Part shown: in pieces, positions 1 to 5,508 of the stretch
How positions within the stretch are numbered: position 1 is the first letter of the stretch
How the letters are laid out: the number at the start of each line of letters is the position of its first letter
Source: JAZSMS01 sp045536015
GTDB taxonomy: Bacteria; Bacillota; Clostridia; Christensenellales; QALW01
Assembly (NCBI GenBank): GCA_045536015.1
Contig: JAZSMS010000074.1
Span: forward strand, 1 to 5,535
Reading direction: 5' to 3'
Length of the DNA stretch: 5,535 nt
Made by a program: the position numbers and the translations under genes
The notes under the pieces: model-generated
Database searches by the model: none
What the model was told of the DNA's origin: nothing
What the model saw: the letters and a program-made list of their open reading frames with translations, nothing else

Positions 1-11
1 GGTAACTTCAT
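1..11 (-). CDS. pheT: Phenylalanyl-tRNA synthetase beta subunit, first codons only (truncated by window edge)
   Basis: Seen: on the minus strand an ATG at 11-9 is followed by AAG, TTA and CC, reading Met-Lys-Leu-(Pro). A GGAGG ribosome binding site lies at 20-16, four bases before the ATG, and pheS stops just upstream at 23-21. Known: PheT proteins very often begin with Met-Lys-(Leu/Ile/Val)-Pro or similar, and pheT follows pheS directly in most bacteria; the two chains form the (alpha-beta)2 enzyme in the cytoplasm, with the beta chain carrying the editing and anticodon-binding domains. Inferred: this is the pheT start, with translation probably linked to pheS through the 9-base gap. Only about three and a half codons are visible, so the call rests on position and ribosome binding site more than on protein sequence. 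Confidence 0.8.
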
Positions 12-20
12 AACTCCTCC

Positions 21-1040
21 TTAAAACTGCTTCAAAAAACGAATATCGCCTTCAAATGGTACGCGCGCATCGTTAATTCCGTGGCAAATTGCCGTAATTC
101 TATCAAGGCCAACACCAAACGCAAAACCTGTATAAACATCGGGATCTATTCCGCAACCCGAAAGCACTCTGCGGTTTACCATACCTGCGCCCAAAATTTC
201 TATCCAGCCTGTTCCCTTGCACACACGACAACCTTTTCCGCCACACTCGGTGCACGATAAGTCAACCTCAACGCTTGGCTCGGTAAAGGGGAAGTACGAT
301 GGGCGGAATTTAATTTTTGTATCCTTGCCGTACATTTCCTTGGCAAATTCCTCTAAAACGTACTTTAAGTGGCAAAGGTTAATTCCCTTGTCAACAACAA
401 GACCCTCAAGCTGATGGAAAACTGGCGAATGTGTTGCGTCAACCTCGTCGGCACGATAAACTCTGCCGGGGCAAACAACTCTGATAGGCAATTCGCGCGA
501 TTTCATTGTTCTGATCTGTGCCGCACTTGTCTGCGTACGCAAAAGCGTATTTTTAGTGATATAAAACGTATCCTGCATATCTCTTGCGGGATGATCTTCG
601 GGAATATTAAGTGCCTGGAAGTTGTAGTAGTCAGTTTCGATTTCAGGACCGTCAACAACGTCAAAGCCCATTGATCTGAAAATTTCGCACATTTTATTTT
701 CGGTTAAAGTAAGCGGATGAAGCGTACCTGCTTCAAGCTTTTGGGCAGGAATAGTAACGTCTATTGCCTCGGCTGCAAGCTGAGCCTGACGCGCCAAGGT
801 CGAAAGCTCTTCCTTTTTATTTGCAATAGCGTCTTCTATTAAATTTCTAAGCTCGTTTACCTTTTGACCCATCTTTGGTCTGTCCTCGGGCGCAAGTGAG
901 CCCATCGAACGAAGAATTTCTGTAAGCTCGCCCTTTTTGCCTGTAAACTGAACGCGCAATTCTTCTAAGCCTGCAAGGTCGCAAACAGAAGCAAGGCTTT
1001 CTTCAAAGCGTATTTTTACGCCTTCTAATTTTTGTAACAT
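21..1040 (-). CDS. pheS: Phenylalanyl-tRNA synthetase alpha subunit
   Basis: PheS is the catalytic chain of the cytoplasmic (alpha-beta)2 enzyme that charges tRNA-Phe with phenylalanine using ATP. The 339-residue product is the normal length. Residues 1-90 are the charged, helical N-terminal region expected to form the tRNA-binding coiled coil. The class II core follows: motif 1 around 108-150 (FRSMGFDVVDGPEIE at 121-135), motif 2 around 187-215 (CPGRVYRADEVDATHSPVFHQLEG, with the ATP-binding Arg) and motif 3 at 305-314 (GFAFGVGLDR). Ala307 in motif 3 is the normal small residue of the Phe pocket. Residues 263-274 hold two CxxC pairs (C263, C266, C271, C274), a Cys-rich insertion that I recall from other Firmicutes PheS proteins. 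The ATG at 1040-1038 is preceded by GGAGG at 1050-1046. The gene is controlled by the T-box leader upstream and is followed by pheT. No sign of damage. Confidence 0.98.
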   Translation of the reverse strand: MLQKLEGVKIRFEESLASVCDLAGLEELRVQFTGKKGELTEILRSMGSLAPEDRPKMGQKVNELRNLIEDAIANKKEELSTLARQAQLAAEAIDVTIPAQKLEAGTLHPLTLTENKMCEIFRSMGFDVVDGPEIETDYYNFQALNIPEDHPARDMQDTFYITKNTLLRTQTSAAQIRTMKSRELPIRVVCPGRVYRADEVDATHSPVFHQLEGLVVDKGINLCHLKYVLEEFAKEMYGKDTKIKFRPSYFPFTEPSVEVDLSCTECGGKGCRVCKGTGWIEILGAGMVNRRVLSGCGIDPDVYTGFAFGVGLDRITAICHGINDARVPFEGDIRFLKQF

Positions 1041-1056
1041 AATTTCCTCCTAAAAT

Positions 1057-1090
1057 AAAAATAGGTCCTTCGTCAAAGGGACGAAAGACC
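1057..1090 (-). terminator. Rho-independent terminator of the pheS T-box leader
   Basis: On the minus strand GGTCTTTCGTC (1090-1080) pairs with GACGAAGGACC (1074-1064), an 11-bp stem with one U-G wobble and a 5-nt loop, followed by a run of U at 1061-1057. The 5' arm shares bases 1083-1077 and 1090 with the competing antiterminator, so only one of the two can form. This is the default off state when tRNA-Phe is charged and cannot stabilise the antiterminator. Confidence 0.93.
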
Positions 1091-1290
1091 GTGGTACCAC
1101 CCTAATTTACACTCTATCAAGTGCCTTTTTTGCTATAACGGGCTTACCCGTCCAAGCCTACTTTACTTTCAGCCGGAAGCTCCAAAGTGAACTTCGCTTT
1201 CGCCCTCTTTAAGCGCTTGCACCAACCGCGCCCTCTCTGCAAAAGATAAGTAAAAGCTACTTTTCTTTATCATCGCCAATATTAATTTAT
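1057..1290 (-). promoter_or_regulatory. T-box riboswitch, tRNA-Phe responsive, in the pheST leader
   Basis: The RNA leader senses uncharged tRNA-Phe and permits read-through into pheST. Seen on the minus strand, in order: a stem I base helix (UUUACUU 1254-1248 with AAGUAAA 1168-1162); AGAGAG at 1238-1233; the conserved GGUUGGUGCAAGC at 1227-1215; the specifier UUC (a Phe codon) at 1191-1189, followed by the usual A and then CUUUGGAGC; a stem III hairpin ACGGG/CCCGU at 1151-1138; and the T-box AGGGUGGUACCACGG at 1103-1089. The antiterminator forms from AGGG (1103-1100) with CCCU (1080-1077) and ACG (1092-1090) with CGU (1083-1081), leaving the UGGUACC bulge free to pair with the tRNA acceptor end. 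The variable base of UGGN is U, which suits the A discriminator of tRNA-Phe. The 5' limit is estimated from the promoter. Confidence 0.96.
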
Positions 1291-1296
1291 ACGTGG

Positions 1297-1325
1297 ATTA
1301 TATCATATTAAATTTTTCTTGGCAA
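1297..1325 (-). promoter_or_regulatory. Promoter of the pheST operon
   Basis: On the minus strand TTGCCA (1325-1320, one mismatch from TTGACA) is followed after exactly 17 bp by a perfect TATAAT (1302-1297). This places the transcription start near 1290, just before the T-box stem I. It is a housekeeping sigma-A type promoter; control appears to lie in the leader RNA rather than here. It stands back to back with the divergent marR promoter, the two -35 boxes being 19 bp apart. Confidence 0.85.
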
Positions 1326-1344
1326 GTGTTTTTACATAATTTTG

Positions 1345-1373
1345 TTGACACATATTTATATTTTACTTATAAT
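1345..1373 (+). promoter_or_regulatory. Promoter of the marR-ABC exporter operon
   Basis: TTGACA (1345-1350), a 17-bp spacer and TATAAT (1368-1373) form a perfect consensus sigma-A promoter, which should be very strong unless repressed. The start point is expected near 1380, inside the inverted repeat that begins in the -10 box, leaving a leader of about 45 nt before the marR ATG. No other promoter is evident between the three downstream genes, which overlap one another. Confidence 0.9.
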
Positions 1374-1407
1374 AGTTGCAAGAGAAACTGTTGCGTGCGC
1401 AACTATT
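1371..1407 (+). promoter_or_regulatory. Probable MarR operator, nested inverted repeats of GTTGC
   Basis: Seen: AATAGTTGC (1371-1379) and GCAACTATT (1399-1407) are perfect 9-bp inverted arms 19 bp apart. Nested at the right side is a tighter palindrome, GTTGCG (1390-1395) and CGCAAC (1398-1403), with two bases between. There are thus three GTTGC half-sites, two direct and one inverted. Known: MarR-family dimers bind short palindromes, commonly TTGC...GCAA-like, that overlap promoters. Inferred: the site covers the end of the -10 box and the start point, so binding of the product of the next gene would block RNA polymerase and repress its own operon. The inner 14-bp palindrome is the best candidate for the main dimer site. 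A weak hairpin in the RNA is possible, but it lacks a U run and is not a terminator. Confidence 0.72.
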
Positions 1408-1425
1408 AATTAAACGAGGTGCACT

Positions 1426-1866
1426 ATGCCAAAATTTATGAAAATGCTTAACAATATCAGTCGTTCACAAGCAATTTACAGGCACAGTAATATTTCGGCA
1501 GACGATCTGCAAAGCGGACATTACGCTTTTATTCTTGCTATCTGTCGTAAGCCTGGCCGTTCGCAAGAGGATCTTGCCAAGGAGCTTTGCGTTAACAAGA
1601 GCACCGTTGCAAGAAACATCAATTATCTTGAAGAAAAGGAATATATTTCAAGAACCCCATTGCCCACTGACAAGCGACAATTTTCAGTCTTTCCTACCCA
1701 AAAAGCACTTGACGTTTTTCCCGAGATAAAGACTGCTTCATTAGAATGGATGGCGCTTTTATCACAAGGAATATCGCAAGCCGAACTTGATATATTTGAC
1801 TCAGTGTTAAGACGTATGCAGGAGAAGGCAAGAATTATCATCGAACAGCAAGAGGTCGAAAAATGA
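1426..1866 (+). CDS. MarR-family transcriptional repressor
   Basis: The 146-residue product has the length and layout of a MarR/SlyA regulator: N-terminal helices (1-40), a winged helix-turn-helix at about 40-95, and a C-terminal helix (about 117-142) that with the N-terminus makes the dimer interface. The helix-turn-helix is GRSQEDLAKELCVNKSTVAR (44-63), and the wing carries the family's Asp-x-Arg (D82, R84) in LPTDKRQFSV, followed by T91-x-K93-A94. It should bind the inverted repeats upstream as a dimer and be released by a small ligand, probably a substrate of the pump. The ATG at 1426 is supported by GAGGTG at 1416-1421; Met5 and Met7 are weaker alternatives. The stop overlaps the next gene's start as ATGA. 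Family assignment is firm; the regulated promoter and the repressor role are inferred from gene order and operator position. Confidence 0.93.
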   Translation: MPKFMKMLNNISRSQAIYRHSNISADDLQSGHYAFILAICRKPGRSQEDLAKELCVNKSTVARNINYLEEKEYISRTPLPTDKRQFSVFPTQKALDVFPEIKTASLEWMALLSQGISQAELDIFDSVLRRMQEKARIIIEQQEVEK

Positions 1867-3581
1867 AGTGGATATTTACATATTTAAATCCGTTAAAAGT
1901 AAGAATACTCTCGGGGGTTTTGGTAAAAATTATCGGTACGGTTGCCGAGCTGATAATTCCTTTTTTATTGAGTTACATCCTTGAAAATGTTATAGAAACC
2001 AATGATATTTCAAAAATAGTTTTCTTTGGTGCCATTATGGCAGTTTGCGCAGTTATTGCCTGCTTAGGTAATATCATAGCAAACAGAATGGCGGCAAAAA
2101 CTACGATGTTATTCTCTACTCAAATGAGAAAAGATTTGTTTTCAAAAACATTATATCTTTCAGCAAGAAGTACAGATAAATTTACAATTCCGTCACTTGA
2201 ATCAAGAATAACCACTGATACATACAATGTACAGAACTTTATTGGTATGATGCAAAGAATGGGTATTCGTGCGCCAATTCTTTTACTTGGAGGAAGCATA
2301 ATCACTTTGGTTATGGATAAAAAACTTGCGCTTGTTATGATTGCCACTCTCCCTCTTATTTTTATCGTAGTGTATGGTATTTCGCGCATGGGTGTTCCGC
2401 TTTATTCTCGTGTTCAACAATCGGTAGACGGAATGGTCAGAGTCGTTCGAGAGGATGCGCAGGGAATACGCGTTATAAAAGCTCTGTCGAAAATAGATTA
2501 TGAAAACGCGCGTTACGACAAAACAAACTTGACACTTAAGCAAAACGAAACCAAAGCAGGAGTCATTATGGGTGTTGTAAATCCTGTTATGACTTTGCTT
2601 ATGAATATAGGAATTGTTGCAGTTATTGCAGTTAGTGCCTATTTTGTATCAAGCAATCAATCTTCCTCTACAACCGTCATTGCCTTTATGCAATATTTTA
2701 CGCTTATATCTATGGCTATGATGTCGCTTTCAAGAATGTTTGTTATGTATACCAAGTGTGCCGCTTCGGCAAATCGCATCGCTTTGGTTATGGATGAAGT
2801 AAACGAGCTTAAGTTATATGATGATGACGGTAAGGGCGATCCTTCTCTTCATATTTCTTTTGAAAATGTCTCCTTTTCATACCTTGGAAAAAGCAACAAT
2901 TTAACCAACGTCTCCTTCTCTTTAAAAAAAGGCGAAACACTTGGCATCATAGGTGCTACTGGAAGTGGAAAATCAACCATACTGAGACTTCTTATGCGCT
3001 TTTACGATGCAGACAAAGGTATAATTCGTATTAACGGAAAAGACGTACGCTCGTATAAATACGAAGAACTTACCGCAATGTTTGGCGTCGTATTTCAAAA
3101 CGATTTTCTCTATGCCGATTCAATAGAAGAAAATATTCGTTTTGGGCGCGATATCAAAAGCGACGATATTATAAATGCCGCAAAGATCGCGCAGGCAAAT
3201 GATTTTATAACATCTTTTTCAGATGGGTATGCCCACAGTGTTTCTACGGGCGGAACAAACCTTTCGGGCGGACAACGTCAGCGTTTGCTTATATCACGCG
3301 CAGTTGCATCAAATCCCGAAATACTGATACTTGACGATTCATCCTCGGCTCTTGATTATAAAACCGATGCAAATCTCCGAAGTGCTCTTAAAGAGGCTCT
3401 CCCCTATTCTACAATTATAACCGTAGCGCAAAGAGTAAGCTCGGTTAAAAACAGCGACCTAATACTTGTTATCGAAAACGGTATTATCATCGGTTGCGGA
3501 AAGCACGATGAGCTTATGAGCAATTGTAATGAATATAAAGAGATAAGCGACTCGCAGATGGGAGGTGCTTTCCTTGACTGA
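1863..3581 (+). CDS. ABC exporter half-transporter with degenerate ATP site (TM domain-NBD), subunit 1 of heterodimer
   Basis: The 572-residue protein has an N-terminal membrane domain with six hydrophobic segments (about 15-41, 50-73, 128-150, 153-176, 233-262, 270-292) and a C-terminal ATPase domain from about 330. Visible motifs: A-loop Tyr340, Walker A GATGSGKST (364-372), Q-loop Gln412, perfect signature LSGGQ (467-471), Walker B ILILD (487-491) and D-loop SALD (495-498). Two catalytic residues are replaced: the Glu after Walker B is Asp492, and the H-loop His is Gln523 (VAQRVSS). Known: this pair of changes marks the partner with the degenerate site in heterodimeric type IV exporters such as TM287/288. 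Inferred: it works with the next gene product in the cytoplasmic membrane, lending its LSGGQ to the partner's active site. ATGA overlap with marR; AGAGG at 1851-1855. Substrate unknown, plausibly drugs or toxic small molecules. The frame is intact, so this is not a decaying gene. Confidence 0.95.
   Translation: MKWIFTYLNPLKVRILSGVLVKIIGTVAELIIPFLLSYILENVIETNDISKIVFFGAIMAVCAVIACLGNIIANRMAAKTTMLFSTQMRKDLFSKTLYLSARSTDKFTIPSLESRITTDTYNVQNFIGMMQRMGIRAPILLLGGSIITLVMDKKLALVMIATLPLIFIVVYGISRMGVPLYSRVQQSVDGMVRVVREDAQGIRVIKALSKIDYENARYDKTNLTLKQNETKAGVIMGVVNPVMTLLMNIGIVAVIAVSAYFVSSNQSSSTTVIAFMQYFTLISMAMMSLSRMFVMYTKCAASANRIALVMDEVNELKLYDDDGKGDPSLHISFENVSFSYLGKSNNLTNVSFSLKKGETLGIIGATGSGKSTILRLLMRFYDADKGIIRINGKDVRSYKYEELTAMFGVVFQNDFLYADSIEENIRFGRDIKSDDIINAAKIAQANDFITSFSDGYAHSVSTGGTNLSGGQRQRLLISRAVASNPEILILDDSSSALDYKTDANLRSALKEALPYSTIITVAQRVSSVKNSDLILVIENGIIIGCGKHDELMSNCNEYKEISDSQMGGAFLD
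3561..3566 (+). promoter_or_regulatory. Ribosome binding site that sets the second ABC gene's start
   Basis: GGAGGT sits inside the last codons of the first ABC gene, seven bases before TTG at 3574. The other in-frame candidate, GTG at 3565, lies within this site itself and has no good binding site of its own, so the TTG is preferred. Confidence 0.8.
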
Positions 3582-5364
3582 AAAAAACGAAAAAGCCAAA
3601 AACAAAAAATGCGTTTTTATAAGATTAAGCAAATACGTATTGCAACAATGGCCTTTATTTATTATTGCCTTGCTTTTAACACTTGGTTCAAATCAGCTAT
3701 CACTTTTAGGTCCAAGATATTCGGGCGCGGCTATTGATGCAATAGAGTTTGAAAGCGGTGTTGACTTTAATGCCGTTTGGGAAAATATCTTGCTAATGCT
3801 TTGTTGTTATTTAATCTCATCACTGCTATCTTACGTTCTCTCAGTTGTTATGACGCAACTCAGTCAAAGAATTACATACAAGATGCGTAAACAGGTTTTT
3901 GAAAAGCTGACAACATTGCCTGTAAACTACTTTGACACACACGCCACCGGCGATATCATCAGTCATTTATCGTACGATATCGATACCATAAACAGCACTC
4001 TGTCTCACGATCTTGTGCAGATACTTACAAGCATTTATACCGTTGTTGGCTCACTTTTCTTTATGTGGCAGATATCTAAGCCAATGATAATTATTTTTAC
4101 TGTAACTGTTCCCGTATCATTACTGTTTACCAGATACCGTTCTAAAAAAGTACGTCCGCTTTTTAGCAAAAGAGCAAAAAAGTACGGAGAATTAAACGGT
4201 TTTGCAGAAGAAATGCTTACCGGTTCGCGTAGCATTGCTGCTTACGGAAGGCAGAACGTTATATCAGCGCGCTTTAATAAAATCAACAACGAAGCAATGG
4301 ATGCTTTTTATAAAGCGGAGTACAATGCTGCCCTGCTTTTTCCCACAATTAACCTCATCAACAACATATCACTGACCCTTGTAGCAATCATAGGTGGAAT
4401 ACTGTATATGTATTCTCAAAGCGGTGTTGTGCTTGCTTCCTCTGCCTTTTTCATATCTCTTGGCGGCGTAGCACAGTTTGTGCAGTATTCCAGAAAATTT
4501 GCAGGACCTATCAATGAGTTTTCCAATATACTTCACGAAATTCAATCTGCCTTTTCTGCGGCCGAACGCGTTTTTACCATTCTTGATGAAGAACCCGAAA
4601 AAGCCGATATAGATGGTTCTACAGAATTAAAAAATGTAAAAGGTGATGTATCTCTTGATAACGTAACTTTTGGCTACACTGCAAATAAGACTATTCTTAA
4701 AAACGTATCAGTAAATGCAAAAAAAGGTCAGACCGTTGCTATTGTTGGGCCTACCGGTGCGGGTAAAACCACGATAATTAATTTGCTTATGCGCTTTTAT
4801 GATTACCAAAGCGGAGAAATTCGCATTGATGGCATACCGTCAATAAACATCAAGCGCACCGATCTGCGTCTTGCTTTTAACATGGTACTTCAGGACACGT
4901 GGCTGTTTTGCGGCACCATATACGATAACATCGTGTACGGACGAGAGGATGCAACACCCGAAGAGGTATATGCGGCAGCAAAATCTGCAAAGATTGACTC
5001 TTTTATAAAAAGCTTACCCAACGGATACGACACTGTGCTTTCGGATGACGGCGTAAATATTTCCAAAGGACAGAAACAGCTTATCACTATCGCCCGTGCT
5101 TTTCTCTCAAAGGCGCCAATTCTCATTCTTGATGAAGCGACATCAAACGTTGACTCGCGCACAGAATTACAAATACAAAACGCGATGACAGCACTTATGG
5201 AAAATAAGACCTGCTTTATTATAGCCCATAGACTTTCAACCATACAAAATGCCGACACTATTTTAGTTGTTAAAGACGGTACTATAATTGAGCAAGGAAA
5301 TCACGAAGAACTTATACAACAGAAAGGTTTTTACCATTTGCTATATCACTCGCAGTTTAATTAG
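3574..5364 (+). CDS. ABC exporter half-transporter with catalytic ATP site (TM domain-NBD), subunit 2 of heterodimer
   Basis: From TTG at 3574 the protein has 596 residues. It starts with a short Lys-rich cytoplasmic tail, then six hydrophobic segments (about 25-46, 68-95, 148-165, 169-187, 259-280, 287-306) and an ATPase domain from about 355. Motifs: A-loop Tyr368, Walker A GPTGAGKTT (392-400), Q-loop Gln440, signature ISKGQ (496-500, off the LSGGQ consensus), Walker B ILILD ending at Asp520, catalytic Glu521, D-loop SNVD (524-527), switch His552 (IIAHRLST). Its Walker and His residues, with the partner's LSGGQ, should make the working ATP site; its ISKGQ faces the partner's degenerate site. 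It belongs to the same broad class as BmrD, LmrD and TM288. The start overlaps the previous stop by 8 nt, so translation is probably coupled and the two chains made in equal amounts. The gene closes the operon, about 95 bases before a terminator. Confidence 0.95.
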   Translation: MTEKNEKAKNKKCVFIRLSKYVLQQWPLFIIALLLTLGSNQLSLLGPRYSGAAIDAIEFESGVDFNAVWENILLMLCCYLISSLLSYVLSVVMTQLSQRITYKMRKQVFEKLTTLPVNYFDTHATGDIISHLSYDIDTINSTLSHDLVQILTSIYTVVGSLFFMWQISKPMIIIFTVTVPVSLLFTRYRSKKVRPLFSKRAKKYGELNGFAEEMLTGSRSIAAYGRQNVISARFNKINNEAMDAFYKAEYNAALLFPTINLINNISLTLVAIIGGILYMYSQSGVVLASSAFFISLGGVAQFVQYSRKFAGPINEFSNILHEIQSAFSAAERVFTILDEEPEKADIDGSTELKNVKGDVSLDNVTFGYTANKTILKNVSVNAKKGQTVAIVGPTGAGKTTIINLLMRFYDYQSGEIRIDGIPSINIKRTDLRLAFNMVLQDTWLFCGTIYDNIVYGREDATPEEVYAAAKSAKIDSFIKSLPNGYDTVLSDDGVNISKGQKQLITIARAFLSKAPILILDEATSNVDSRTELQIQNAMTALMENKTCFIIAHRLSTIQNADTILVVKDGTIIEQGNHEELIQQKGFYHLLYHSQFN

Positions 5365-5394
5365 TTATCATATTTATAACCTCTTAAATAATAT

Positions 5395-5438
5395 AAAAAC
5401 GTAACAGCGATAAACTAAAAAATTCATACGCTATTACG
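5395..5438 (-). terminator. Candidate minus-strand terminator downstream of ssrA
   Basis: Read on the minus strand, CGUAAUAGCG (5438-5429) pairs with CGCUGUUACG (5409-5400): ten pairs with one U-G wobble, a 19-nt loop, then UUUUU (5399-5395) and more AU-rich sequence. Read on the plus strand the wobble becomes a C-A mismatch and there is no U run, so the structure favours minus-strand transcription. It would be a second stop after the hairpin at 5458-5483, preventing RNA from the right-hand gene running antisense into the ABC operon. The large loop makes this less certain. Confidence 0.5.
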
Positions 5439-5457
5439 CTTAGAAAATAATAGTAAG

Positions 5458-5489
5458 AAAGGATGACATAAAAGTCATCCTTTGCTTTT
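5458..5489. terminator. Bidirectional terminator between the ABC operon and ssrA
   Basis: AAAGGATGAC (5458-5467) and GTCATCCTTT (5474-5483) form a perfect 10-bp stem with a 6-base loop. On the plus strand it is followed by TTTGCTTTT, a fair U tract, which suits the end of the ABC operon about 95 bases after its last stop codon. On the minus strand the same hairpin is followed by a U-rich but interrupted stretch, so it can also serve the convergent RNA gene on the right. Confidence 0.85.
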
Positions 5490-5508
5490 CAAAAATTGTG
5501 TTATTGGT

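Noticed and set aside
217..674. Plus-strand open frames across the pheS gene (217-414 and 369-674)
   Set aside because: They lie wholly antisense to a clear, intact pheS, have no ribosome binding site and encode no recognisable protein.
1331..1336. TTTACA as an alternative -35 box for the marR promoter
   Set aside because: The perfect TTGACA at 1345 is exactly 17 bp from TATAAT, whereas this one is 31 bp away.
1390..1403. GTTGCG-TG-CGCAAC as an attenuator or terminator in the marR leader
   Set aside because: The RNA stem would be short with a cramped loop and has no U run; its overlap with the promoter region fits an operator better.
3565..3567. GTG at 3565 as the start of the second ABC gene
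   Set aside because: It overlaps the GGAGGT binding site itself; TTG at 3574 has the right spacing.
1863..3581. First ABC gene as a decaying pseudogene because catalytic residues are missing
   Set aside because: The frame is intact, all other motifs are perfect, and Asp plus Gln at these two positions is the known pattern of the degenerate partner in heterodimeric exporters.
4890..5258. Minus-strand open frame of 122 codons inside the second ABC gene, and similar shorter ones at 2120-2543, 4035-4235 and 1623-1841
   Set aside because: All are shadows of conserved coding sequence on the plus strand, with no start signals or recognisable domains.
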